A stretch of DNA of 64,000 bases from an uncultured Streptococcus sp. (lineage in GTDB: Bacteria; Bacillota; Bacilli; Lactobacillales; Streptococcaceae), in the NCBI GenBank assembly GCA_934229725.1, contig CAKQDX010000010.1, positions 1 through 64,000 on the forward strand, given 5' to 3'. The notes below the pieces were generated by a model. The model searched no databases, was not told the DNA's origin, and worked only from the letters and a program-made list of their open reading frames with translations. The translations under genes and the position numbers were made by a program. How positions within the stretch are numbered: position 1 is the first letter of the stretch; each line of letters begins with the position of its first letter. Positions 8,495-16,689 of the stretch are shown piece after piece.

Positions 8495-8527
8495 AAAAGG
8501 CTTGGACAAATCACGTCCAAGTCTTTT
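8495..8527. terminator. bidirectional terminator between ybaB and the secreted protein gene
   Basis: A CTTGGAC/GTCCAAG stem with loop AAATCAC, flanked by AAAAG and CTTTTT. It can serve both convergent genes. Confidence 0.75.
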
Positions 8528-8548
8528 TGTCGTCATTAATTAAAACTG

Positions 8549-9166
8549 TTACTCCTCAACCAGACCAAGGCCTGACTGAGCATCTTCTTCGTTTGCTTCT
8601 TTAGAACGATTCTTTTGACCTAAATAAATGCTAGCTGAATCTAATGAGCTCTCCAAAGTAGGATAATTCACATCATCATTCACCGTTCTTGAAGGCACAG
8701 GTCCTGAGATTAATAGCTCATCATCATTCTTCACATAAATCTTATATTCACCGACTTCACTAGTCTGCGCTAAAATTTCATCCAATAAATTTGAGTCGCT
8801 AGATTGAGTTGCTCCTTCAACGACTTGATTTTCATCCTGCTTTTGCTCTGATGAATCCACTGCTTCTGTGATAACAATATAGTCAGGTGCTTCCTCACTA
8901 GATGGCTTATCAGCTTCCTTATCTTGATCTGGTTGGCTAGAAGAATCCTGAGACTTGTTATCTTGAGTAGAAGCTTCATGTTTGCTTTCTGCCTCATCAC
9001 TAAGCAGTTTCGTCTTAGTCTGATTGGGGTCCGAATTAACCTGAGACGCCCCTTTTGCATCAGCCGATGCGATACTGGTACCCATGAATAGAACAAAAAT
9101 CCCTAAAGTCGAGACCAAGCCAATCATTAGTTTACGAAATAGACTATTATCTTTTTTCTTAATCAT
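8549..9166 (-). CDS. secreted or membrane-anchored acidic Ser/Glu-rich protein
   Basis: A 205-residue protein with a basic N-terminus and a hydrophobic core at about residues 13-33 ending in S-I-A-S-A-D-A, which fits a Sec signal peptide cleaved after ASA or a single anchor. Residues 40-110 are low-complexity and rich in S, E, D, Q and K. The C-terminal part (about 130-180) looks folded and contains Y-K-I-Y-V-K-N-D-D-E-L-L-I-S-G-P. No LPXTG motif and no lipobox cysteine are visible. I do not recognise the family. It is monocistronic. Confidence 0.65.
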   Translation of the reverse strand: MIKKKDNSLFRKLMIGLVSTLGIFVLFMGTSIASADAKGASQVNSDPNQTKTKLLSDEAESKHEASTQDNKSQDSSSQPDQDKEADKPSSEEAPDYIVITEAVDSSEQKQDENQVVEGATQSSDSNLLDEILAQTSEVGEYKIYVKNDDELLISGPVPSRTVNDDVNYPTLESSLDSASIYLGQKNRSKEANEEDAQSGLGLVEE

Positions 9167-10131
9167 AACTCCCTCACTATGTTTTTGTTAGCTTCGGTTA
9201 ACTAACATGAGTCCTAGATGCTGCTGTTGATCGAATGAAGGTCATACTGAACTCATCTTATAAACCTTCATTATGCTATCTATCTTAACACTCAAAAGCT
9301 TTCGTTTCAAGCGATTCCTTAATTTTTAAGCATTTTAAATAAATAAAAAATTCATGTCCTAAAATTGATGAAAATCTATTATCAGATTAAGCTTTTAAGC
9401 CTAGACAAATGGTAAATTCTTTAAGCAATGCTCAGCAAACCAAAGATTTGTCGGCTAAAGTGCCAATAAAAGAGCTACTTTGCGCCAAACGTCTATCGGA
9501 TACCTTCATAGTGTCCAAACACTTTCAAAGCAACTATAAAAAAATAGCCCTAAAAGAAAAAGCTAACCTTCTATTAATTAAATAAATGATTATAAAAAGA
9601 TTAGTAACCTATATCTCTAAAACCCTGTTTTAAAAAGTCTTAATAGATTTAATAAATACAACTCCTTCAGAAAACCTCATATAGTTTAAATTTTAAGTTT
9701 AGTTATAGTTATCTTTATTAGCATTTCTTTATTCCATGAAAACAAAGGAAACTACTAAAGATGATGCTAAGGATCAACTCTCTCATATACTACTCATCCC
9801 ATAACATTTGTATCTTATCAGCTCTAACGTGCTAAATACACCGACCTTAACTCCTCTATTACGGCAAACAAGTGTTAAAATTGGAGAAAACACTTGGTAA
9901 AACACTAAAAATAGCCTAACTTTATAACCAAATGACCAAATCGGAGACTCACAAAAAGCTCATTTACTAAACTATTTTCTCATATGTAAACGCTTCACAC
10001 ACATCTCTATCACATGTAAGAAAAACTTGCTATGTTTTAGTATTTTTTTAGCATAAACGCTAGATATTTCAAGGAAAATCCGTTACAATGAGATAAGGAA
10101 AGATAGGTAATTAACAGCATCATTATTTCAT
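9167..10131. other. 965-base AT-rich gene-free interval
   Basis: No frame longer than about 40 codons looks coding on either strand. It holds a GTTAGC hairpin at about 9186-9207 in the leader of the secreted-protein gene, short A/T runs, and a degenerate cre-like site near 9986-10001 (TGTAAACGCTT core). I see no recognisable RNA. It may be decayed sequence. Confidence 0.5.
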
Positions 10132-10146
10132 ATGAAAGGGAAATTC

Positions 10147-10848
10147 ATGGCTTATATTCAAATGAAGCATAGCTATAAACGCTATAAAACCGGTGATCTG
10201 GAAATTATCGCAAATAATGACGTAAGCTTTGAAATTGAAAAAGGGGAGCTTGTCGTCGTTCTCGGTGCCTCCGGTGCAGGGAAATCAACCGTTCTTAACA
10301 TCTTAGGTGGTATGGACACCAATGACGAAGGCCGCGTCATTATTGATGGTAAGGATATCTCTGAATACTCAGCTAGGGAACTTACGACTTATCGTCGTGA
10401 GGACGTTGGTTTTGTATTCCAATTTTACAACTTAGTTTCAAACCTTACGGCCAGGGAGAACGTTGAGTTAGCATCTGAAATCGTTCCAAACGCCAAAGAT
10501 GCCTCACAAACACTTGTCGAAGTCGGTTTAGGGGACCGCTTGGACAACTTCCCATCACAACTATCTGGTGGGGAACAACAACGTGTCGCTATTGCACGTG
10601 CCGTTGCCAAAAATCCAAAGATTCTTCTTTGTGATGAACCGACGGGGGCTCTGGATTATCAAACAGGGAAACAAATCCTAACCCTCCTTCAAGACATGGC
10701 GCGCAAACAGGGAACAACTGTTATTATTGTTACCCACAATGCTTCTCTAGCTCCAATTGCTGATCGTGTGATCCAAATGCACGATGCCAAGATTAAGAGT
10801 GTGGAAACTAATCCCAACCCACAAAAAATCGAGGACTTGGAGTACTAG
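10147..10848 (+). CDS. ABC transporter ATP-binding protein (MacB/LolD type)
   Basis: Start taken at ATG 10147 because GAAAGGG lies 6 bases upstream; an earlier in-frame ATG at 10132 lacks a site. The 233-residue ATPase has Walker A G-A-S-G-A-G-K-S-T, the Q-loop F-V-F-Q-F-Y-N-L, the signature L-S-G-G-E-Q-Q-R and Walker B I-L-L-C-D-E-P. This is the lipoprotein-release/antimicrobial-peptide exporter class. It partners the FtsX-like permease 14 bases downstream. Substrate is unknown; peptide, bacitracin-like resistance or envelope maintenance are possible. Confidence 0.9.
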   Translation: MAYIQMKHSYKRYKTGDLEIIANNDVSFEIEKGELVVVLGASGAGKSTVLNILGGMDTNDEGRVIIDGKDISEYSARELTTYRREDVGFVFQFYNLVSNLTARENVELASEIVPNAKDASQTLVEVGLGDRLDNFPSQLSGGEQQRVAIARAVAKNPKILLCDEPTGALDYQTGKQILTLLQDMARKQGTTVIIVTHNASLAPIADRVIQMHDAKIKSVETNPNPQKIEDLEY

Positions 10849-10862
10849 AAAGGAGCACCGTC

Positions 10863-13505
10863 ATGAAAAAAACAACTTATTGGAAAGATGTTTGGCGAAC
10901 CTTTGTAGCTTCTAAAGGGCGTATGCTCTCTATTGCCTTGCTTATGGCACTCGGATCCTTTGCTTTGATTGGTCTTAAGGTCACTTCTCCTAATATGAAA
11001 ACAACAGGAGAACACTTCTTCAAGGCCCATCAGACAGCTGACTTGAGCTTAATCAGTACTTACGGTATTAACAAAACCGATCAAGACCTTCTTAATACAG
11101 TCAAAAAGAAGAATGTTGACATTGAGTATGGTTATTTCAAAGATGCTGTTATCAAGGGCACAAATACGACATTTCGTATCTTCTCAAAACCTAAAAAAAT
11201 CTCTACCTATGACCTTGTTGAGGGGAAGCTTCCTAATAAGGATGGGGAGATTGCTCTTTCTTCAACCTATAAAGAAGAATACAGTGTAGGAGATAAGATT
11301 AATTTTTCTGAGCCAGTAGATAGCTCTGGGCAAAAACAGTTAAAGGAACAAACATATACCATTACTGGTTTTGTCAATTCCTCTGAACTCCTCTCCAAGA
11401 ATCGTCTTGGTAATGCCAGTGCAGGTACCGGAAAACTAGACGGCTATGCCGTTGTGCCGAAGACAGATTTCAACGCTAATAACTACATGATTGCTCGAAT
11501 CCGTTACCAGGATTTGGCAAATGTGAGTCCTTTTAGTAAGAAATATGCGGATAAAATTTCAGAAAGAAAAGCTGAACTCAAGGACCTCTTTAAAGACGAG
11601 CCTGAGAAACGCTTAACTGAAATCAAGTCCCAAACTCAAGCTCAAATTACGCAAGGAAAACAAGAGCTTGAAGCAGCACGCACCCAGACTCAGCAGATGA
11701 CAACAACCAACGCTGCTGAGGCAGCAAGTGTAAAAGAGGCTACTACCAAGATTGAAGCTAAGCAAAAAGAACTCGAAGAAAGTCAAGCAATGCTGGACAA
11801 TATGCCAGCCCCTAGCTACAAGTTCTACTCTCGTCGAGAAATTCCGGGTTCAGATGGGTATGTTGCTTACGAGAGTAACATCAACATCATCCATGATGTC
11901 AGCAACATCTTCCCTGTAGCCCTCTACTTTATGGCAGCCTTAGTTACCTTTGTAACCATGGGACGCTTTGTTGAAGAAGAACGAGGAAAAGCCGGTATCC
12001 TTAATGCACTGGGGTATAACAATTCACGTATTATCCACAAATTCGTCATTTATGGATTAATTACTAGTATTGCTGGTACAGCTGCAGGGGTTATTACAGG
12101 ACATACTCTACTTCCAGTACTCATTCACAACACTTATAAGAACGATTTGCAACTACCTGCTTTTGAGTTGCACTTCTACTTAGGGCTTACCCTAATCGCC
12201 TTTCTTTTAGGGCTCTTATCCGCTGTACTTCCTGCCTATGCGGTTGCTAAGAAAGAACTCTGGGAAAAACCTTCCCAACTGCTCCTTCCAAAGCCACCTC
12301 GTGCAGGAGCTAAGATTGTCCTAGAGCGCATTACACCTCTTTGGAGACGTCTTAGTTTCAAAGAAAAAGTTACCATGCGTAATATTTTCCGCTATAAACA
12401 ACGGATGTTTATGACCCTCTTTGGAGTCGCAGGCTCTATCGCTCTGCTCTTCGCAGGTTTAGGAATTCGTTCTTCCGTATCTAATCTTAACCAGCAACAG
12501 TTTGAAGACATCATTCACTATGATATGATTGTCGCTAAACAACCGAATACATCAAGTGCCTTTGATGAGCAACTCACAAAGCTCCTTGATAGCAAAGACG
12601 TCAAAGAATACTTGAATATTCATTTTGAAACCTTACAAAAAATTGCTGGTAACAATAAGGATACCCAAGAAATCTCGACGATTGTCTTTAACGACCATGA
12701 TGAGAAAATCATTAATAGTTACGTTAGCATGAGAGACCGAGCACATAACAAAACGCTTAAATTATCTAATGATGGAGCTATTATCTCTGAAAAAATGGCC
12801 AAACTCCTTAACCTCAAGGTTGGCGATACCATTACTGTACAAAACAGTCAGGAAGAATCCGTCAAGATTAAAATTGCTGGTATCACAGAAATGTACATGG
12901 GACATTTCCTCTTTATGAATGCTAGCTACTATCAAAAAGCCTTTGGTACACCTTCGGTGAATAATGCCAATCTCGTCAGTCTGGCTGAACCTACCAAGCA
13001 AAATGTGGAAAACATGGCAGCTAAATTCATCAACTTGCCAAATGTTTACGGCGTTGTTCAAAACAACAACCTCAAGTTGCAAATCAGCACCATGGTCAAT
13101 TCCTTAACGCAAGTTATTGGTATCTTGATTACCGTTTCCATTCTTCTTGCTGTGGTTGTCCTTTACAATCTGACCAACATCAATGTCTCTGAACGTATCC
13201 ACGAGCTCTCAACCGTTAAGGTTCTTGGTTTCTACAATAATGAAGTATCCCTCTACATCTATCGTGAAACCATTTATCTATCTATTATCGGAATCTTCGT
13301 CGGATTTGGTCTTGGACAGGCACTTCACCAATATATGGTAAGCATTATCCCACCAGATCGTATCATGTTTGATCCATCTATTGGACTTGCTACCTACCTT
13401 TTACCAGCTGTTCTCATTGTCTTAATCCTTATTATCCTCGGCTTCGTTGTTAATAACCGCCTAGCCAAGCTTAATATGCTCGAAGCTCTAAGTTCAGTTG
13501 AATAA
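10863..13505 (+). CDS. FtsX/MacB-family ABC permease with long extracytoplasmic coiled coil
   Basis: An 880-residue permease behind AAAGGAG. One N-terminal membrane segment (about 20-40) precedes an extracytoplasmic region of about 310 residues containing a Gln/Glu/Lys-rich coiled coil (about 245-305). Three membrane segments follow (350-460), then a second FtsX module with a segment near 520, an outer domain and three segments at 760-870. The arrangement fits the large single-chain permeases that pair with one MacB-type ATPase. It forms a two-gene operon with the ATPase, closed by a strong terminator. Confidence 0.9.
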   Translation: MKKTTYWKDVWRTFVASKGRMLSIALLMALGSFALIGLKVTSPNMKTTGEHFFKAHQTADLSLISTYGINKTDQDLLNTVKKKNVDIEYGYFKDAVIKGTNTTFRIFSKPKKISTYDLVEGKLPNKDGEIALSSTYKEEYSVGDKINFSEPVDSSGQKQLKEQTYTITGFVNSSELLSKNRLGNASAGTGKLDGYAVVPKTDFNANNYMIARIRYQDLANVSPFSKKYADKISERKAELKDLFKDEPEKRLTEIKSQTQAQITQGKQELEAARTQTQQMTTTNAAEAASVKEATTKIEAKQKELEESQAMLDNMPAPSYKFYSRREIPGSDGYVAYESNINIIHDVSNIFPVALYFMAALVTFVTMGRFVEEERGKAGILNALGYNNSRIIHKFVIYGLITSIAGTAAGVITGHTLLPVLIHNTYKNDLQLPAFELHFYLGLTLIAFLLGLLSAVLPAYAVAKKELWEKPSQLLLPKPPRAGAKIVLERITPLWRRLSFKEKVTMRNIFRYKQRMFMTLFGVAGSIALLFAGLGIRSSVSNLNQQQFEDIIHYDMIVAKQPNTSSAFDEQLTKLLDSKDVKEYLNIHFETLQKIAGNNKDTQEISTIVFNDHDEKIINSYVSMRDRAHNKTLKLSNDGAIISEKMAKLLNLKVGDTITVQNSQEESVKIKIAGITEMYMGHFLFMNASYYQKAFGTPSVNNANLVSLAEPTKQNVENMAAKFINLPNVYGVVQNNNLKLQISTMVNSLTQVIGILITVSILLAVVVLYNLTNINVSERIHELSTVKVLGFYNNEVSLYIYRETIYLSIIGIFVGFGLGQALHQYMVSIIPPDRIMFDPSIGLATYLLPAVLIVLILIILGFVVNNRLAKLNMLEALSSVE

Positions 13506-13510
13506 GCTAA

Positions 13511-13545
13511 AAACGCCTGAGAAGTAATTCTCAAGCGTTTTTTTA
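13511..13545. terminator. bidirectional terminator between the ABC permease and merR-type gene
   Basis: Arms AAAACGCCTGAGAA and TTCTCAAGCGTTTT, loop GTAA, then a T-run. It serves both convergent genes. Confidence 0.85.
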
Positions 13546-13557
13546 TATTCGATAAAT

Positions 13558-14286
13558 TTATTTCGTTTTAGTCTTAGCCAACTCCAAACAGTAGGTCTTA
13601 ACATGACAATGAGGGCAAGTCAACTTACGAGTCCTAGGTGTATGTCCAGAAATGGCAAACTCTTTAAAACTTGGATCAAAGGTCCTATGACAATTAGGAC
13701 AAAGGTATTCAAACTGATTTCTATAGTGAAACATCACTAAATTCACTACTATAATATAAGCAGGACAGACAACAAACAAACCTCTAGGATCCTTAAAATA
13801 ATAAATGACTATCAGCAGGGCTATGATATAAAGAAGACTCGCTAGACTGATGCTCCCAAATATTCTCAACTGCAAATGACGCCATGATTTTTGATTTTCC
13901 ATAAGACGTGAAATGTCTGACAAATCTTCCAACGAAAGTTGATGTCGTTTAGCAGTTGCTTTTTGCAAGTGACGGGCACGTTTTAGTTTGACCTCTATTT
14001 CCTCTGAAGACTTTTCCAAGCTCTCGATTTGATCTGTCAACAAAAGCTCTAAAACCTGTTCCCTATTCTCCTCTTGCAAGAGTTTTTTGATTTGATTAAT
14101 TGAGAAATCCAAATCTCTTAAGAAACAAATGACTTGCAGGCGTTCCAAATCTGATTCGTGATAGATTCTCCGACCACCTTCTGTGACTTCAGATGGCGTC
14201 AAAATACCACGTTGATCATAGTACTGGACAGTCCTAACAGACACCTCTGCTGCTTTAGCCAACTCTCCTGTTGAAAACTGCGACAT
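13558..14286 (-). CDS. MerR-family regulator with membrane segments and a zinc ribbon
   Basis: Start taken at ATG 14286, 8 bases after AAAGGAGG; an in-frame GTG at 14295 overlaps that ribosome site. Residues 1-70 form a MerR winged helix (F-S-T-G-E-L-A-K-A-A-E-V-S-V-R-T-V-Q-Y-Y-D-Q-R-G-I-L). A dimerisation coiled coil follows to about 130. Two hydrophobic segments lie at about 145-190, and the C-terminus has C-P-N-C-H and C-P-H-C-H, a four-cysteine zinc-ribbon pattern. A MerR protein with membrane segments is unusual. It faces the ABC/FtsX operon and may control it in response to envelope stress or an exported substrate; that is inference. Confidence 0.85.
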   Translation of the reverse strand: MSQFSTGELAKAAEVSVRTVQYYDQRGILTPSEVTEGGRRIYHESDLERLQVICFLRDLDFSINQIKKLLQEENREQVLELLLTDQIESLEKSSEEIEVKLKRARHLQKATAKRHQLSLEDLSDISRLMENQKSWRHLQLRIFGSISLASLLYIIALLIVIYYFKDPRGLFVVCPAYIIVVNLVMFHYRNQFEYLCPNCHRTFDPSFKEFAISGHTPRTRKLTCPHCHVKTYCLELAKTKTK

Positions 14287-14344
14287 CTCAGTCACCTCCT
14301 TTTAAGATTTTCCATCAAAGGAGGACCTTGGCCACCCTTGATAC

Positions 14345-14375
14345 CTAGATTCTACCTTATAACGCAAGGTGACAA
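14345..14375 (-). promoter_or_regulatory. possible autoregulated promoter of the MerR gene
   Basis: A perfect 5-bp inverted repeat (ACCTT-7-AAGGT) at 14354-14370 lies between a TTGTCA -35 (14370-14375) and candidate -10 sequences near 14345-14354. A dyad between -35 and -10 is the classic MerR operator position. The -10 choice is uncertain. Confidence 0.4.
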
Positions 14376-14460
14376 GCAAGCCCTAACCCTAAAGGATTTT
14401 CACTTCTTACAGAAAAAGTTAGTCATCACTCTTTACAGCCTTTACAGCTCCTGTAAAGCT

Positions 14461-15051
14461 TTAGTCGAAGAGACCGCCTAAACCTAGTGCAGCAAAAGGA
14501 TTGTTACTGACTTCTTCCTGTTGCTCCAGAAGTTTTGCATTCTCATCTAATTCGAGAAACTTCTCGTAAATCTGTGCGGTCATCCGAGCATCCTCCAAGC
14601 TGTTATGACCGTGTCCCTTGATTCCAAAGAAATCTGCGACACTGGTTAGCTTGAGGTTGACAATACCATTCAAATCCGAAGCACGACGGTCAAAGGCCTC
14701 ATCGAAAACATCTAAAACATATTTCTCTTCCAAGTCTAAACCATTTTCAGCTAGAATGGGCAAATCCGACTTAAGGGCATTGTAACCGATAAGTGGTGTA
14801 TCACCAACAAATGCCTTAAAATCCGCTAGAACGGACTCTAACTTCGGTGCCTTGGCAATCTTATCAGCTGTAATCCCCGTCAAACCATTGATAAAGGACT
14901 GCAAAGGAACATCCGAATAGACGAAAGAGTCAAACTGGCCCACTTCCTCATGCCGGTCCATCTTAACAGCTGACACCTGGATGATATGGCTAACGCCATC
15001 CACCGTGTTGAATTCCAAATCAAAGGCAATATAAGTTTCTACATTTTCCAT
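14461..15051 (-). CDS. DnaQ-like DEDDh 3'-5' exonuclease
   Basis: A 196-residue exonuclease: A-F-D-L-E-F-N at residues 9-15 (first D and E), an L-I-G-Y-N motif near 96, and H-N-S-L-E-D-A-R at about 150 (catalytic H and last D). This is the DEDDh fold of DNA polymerase III epsilon-type enzymes. It is a stand-alone protein, separate from PolC. It follows rocS by about 50 bases with a hairpin (15073-15095) between them. A role in DNA repair or RNA trimming is possible. Confidence 0.85.
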   Translation of the reverse strand: MENVETYIAFDLEFNTVDGVSHIIQVSAVKMDRHEEVGQFDSFVYSDVPLQSFINGLTGITADKIAKAPKLESVLADFKAFVGDTPLIGYNALKSDLPILAENGLDLEEKYVLDVFDEAFDRRASDLNGIVNLKLTSVADFFGIKGHGHNSLEDARMTAQIYEKFLELDENAKLLEQQEEVSNNPFAALGLGGLFD

Positions 15052-15072
15052 CTTTATCTCCTACAATAGTTA

Positions 15073-15095
15073 AAGCTGAGACTGAGTCCCAGCTT
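15073..15095. terminator. hairpin between rocS and the exonuclease gene
   Basis: AAGCTG.GACT/AGTC.CAGCTT pairs almost perfectly. The T-run (CTTTTTT) lies on the plus-strand side only, so on the minus strand it may act as an attenuator or processing site rather than a full stop. Confidence 0.45.
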
Positions 15096-15100
15096 CTTTT

Positions 15101-15637
15101 TTATTTTCCAAATAGTCGTCCAAAGAACCCTTTTTTAGAAGCTTCTTCTTGTTTGGTTTGGATTTCTTCCACTTGAGCTTTGGCTTCATCAACCTCTACC
15201 TTAGCCTCATCGAGTTCCAGTTTAAGCTCTTCCTTGTCCTTCATAGCAGTCAAGGTCAATTGTTGCTGTTGATCGATTTGCTTGTCTTTCTCAGCGATTT
15301 GAACGTCTTTGACACGCAATTGGTCATCCATGTTAGACAACTGCTCATCCTTAGCCTTCAACTGGGCATAGAGACGGGCAATCTCAGAGTTTTTCTCATC
15401 TACAAGAATCTCTAACAGCTCACGCTGCTTGGTTTCTTCATCAATAGGCTCATCGTCAAAGATAGTCTTCTTGTAGATTTCCTCCAACTTAATCAAGCCA
15501 CTACGCTTAACGACAGTAACCCCTTTTGCATTTTTTTCAGTATCTTCTTCTGGAAGTTGTTTGACACGATTATTGACTGCTTGACGACTAACGCCAAGGA
15601 TTTCAGCAATCTCGCTGACGGTCTTTTCAATACTCAT
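15101..15637 (-). CDS. rocS: RocS-type chromosome segregation regulator (HTH + coiled coil + amphipathic helix)
   Basis: A 178-residue protein: a helix-turn-helix in the first 30 residues (I-A-E-I-L-G-V-S-R-Q-A-V-N-N-R-V), a coiled coil from about 70 to 160, and a C-terminal short amphipathic, membrane-binding type helix (K-K-G-F-F-G-R-L-F-G-K). This is the architecture of pneumococcal RocS, which tethers DNA to the membrane and links capsule, division and chromosome segregation. Length is close to the pneumococcal protein. Plasmid replication DUF536 proteins share the N-terminus, but the chromosomal context and the C-terminal helix favour RocS. Confidence 0.8.
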   Translation of the reverse strand: MSIEKTVSEIAEILGVSRQAVNNRVKQLPEEDTEKNAKGVTVVKRSGLIKLEEIYKKTIFDDEPIDEETKQRELLEILVDEKNSEIARLYAQLKAKDEQLSNMDDQLRVKDVQIAEKDKQIDQQQQLTLTAMKDKEELKLELDEAKVEVDEAKAQVEEIQTKQEEASKKGFFGRLFGK

Positions 15638-15672
15638 AATAGCCTCATTTTCTCTTGAAATGTCTTACTATG

Positions 15673-15701
15673 AGAATATCATAATCACACCTTTCTGTCA
15701 A
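15673..15701 (-). promoter_or_regulatory. promoter of rocS
   Basis: TTGACA (15701-15696) and TATTCT (15678-15673) on the minus strand with a 17-base spacer, 36 bases upstream of the rocS start. Confidence 0.75.
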
Positions 15702-15778
15702 TTTGACAAGACAATTCCGCGTCCCTAGCATGGGTTTTTAGAGCCATTATGTTATCCCTAAATTCCTGAGCATTTTTC

Positions 15779-16099
15779 TTGATAGGCCATCAGTATTTTG
15801 ATAGACTATTGCTCGGGTATAAATGTATTTTGAAGGATTTTTTGCTTAAACAATCAGTACTTAAAGGCTTATCTTTATTAGTACCAGATCTGTTGTATCT
15901 AGGAATGGTGGAGTCCTATTCCGCAAGACTTTGGACTTTTATTCTCTCTCCAATTGTCTGTGGTGCTCTTGCAACTATCGTTGCGAAGAATTTGCTTGAT
16001 ACAAAAGCACAAGTCACATTATCTCCAACGATAGGTTTGTTGGGGATTTTTTGATGTTACGGCGTATTCCCATTACAAACTATTATGACTAAAGCAGAT
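15779..16099 (+). pseudogene. remnant of a membrane protein gene
   Basis: A frame of 91 codons from a TTG without a ribosome site reads as hydrophobic, protein-like sequence (L-S-L-L-V-P, then a segment with I-V-C-G-A-L-A-T-I-V-A-K-N-L-L). It is interrupted by TGA at 16052 and continues in frame for 15 more codons (C-Y-G-V-F-P-L-Q-T). This looks like the decayed C-terminal part of a transporter. I cannot name the family. The rest of the rocS-to-16159 interval shows nothing else. Confidence 0.35.
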
Positions 16100-16158
16100 T
16101 GAAAAAAGCCCTAAAGTATGCCATAATAAACAAAAGCAAAATAGAAAGAAAAGGTCCT

Positions 16159-16518
16159 ATGAAAAACTTCCGTGATGATATCAAAGTCAACAATCTAGTC
16201 CAACCTTATTTAGAACCTATCGTTGAACAAATGACCACCGTGTTTGATCCTGAGATTGAGCTAGACATCTATAACCTTGGCTTAATCTATGAAATCACCC
16301 TTGATGAAACTGGCCACTGCTACTTTCTCATGACTTTTACGGATACTGGCTGCGGTTGCGAAGAAACTATGCCTTACGAAATCGCTGAAAAGCTTAAATC
16401 AATTGATGGTATCAAGTCTGTCAAGGTCGAAACTACTTACTCGCCTGTCTGGAAGATGACCCGTATCAGTCGATATGGCCGTATTGCCCTTGGTATTTCA
16501 CCTCGAGGTGGAAAATAA
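16159..16518 (+). CDS. SufT/MIP18-like iron-sulfur assembly protein (DUF59)
   Basis: Start taken at ATG 16159 behind AGAAAGAAAAGG; the frame opens upstream but lacks a site. The 119-residue protein has the DUF59 pattern F-D-P-E-I-E-L-D-I-Y-N-L-G-L-I-Y and a T-D-T-G-C-G-C-E motif with vicinal cysteines. Members help deliver or mature Fe-S clusters. It stands alone between a pseudogene and ilvD. IlvD, encoded next door, is an Fe-S enzyme, but a functional link is speculation. Confidence 0.85.
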   Translation: MKNFRDDIKVNNLVQPYLEPIVEQMTTVFDPEIELDIYNLGLIYEITLDETGHCYFLMTFTDTGCGCEETMPYEIAEKLKSIDGIKSVKVETTYSPVWKMTRISRYGRIALGISPRGGK

Positions 16519-16521
16519 TAC

Positions 16522-16555
16522 TAAAACCGATTGGATAGTTCCAACCGGTTTTTTG
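16522..16555 (+). terminator. terminator after the DUF59 gene
   Basis: AAAACCGATTGG and CCAACCGGTTTT arms, then T6. Confidence 0.8.
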
Positions 16556-16639
16556 CTCTATTTTTGCTGAGGGAGACCAACTGATAGACTTTCACCAAAT
16601 CACAATGCTTTCAGCGACTACCTTCGACTTCCTAACTCA

Positions 16640-16680
16640 AAAAATCACACCGCACATATATCCGGTGTGATTTCTTTTAT
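16640..16680 (-). terminator. terminator of ilvD
   Basis: A 9-bp stem (ATCACACCG/CGGTGTGAT) whose minus-strand 3' side runs into TTTTTT just after the ilvD stop. Confidence 0.8.
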
Positions 16681-16689
16681 GTCAGTAAA

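Noticed and set aside
9986..10001. cre-like CcpA site (TGTAAACGCTTCACA)
   Set aside because: Only the core matches; the right half departs from consensus and it is about 150 bases from any start.
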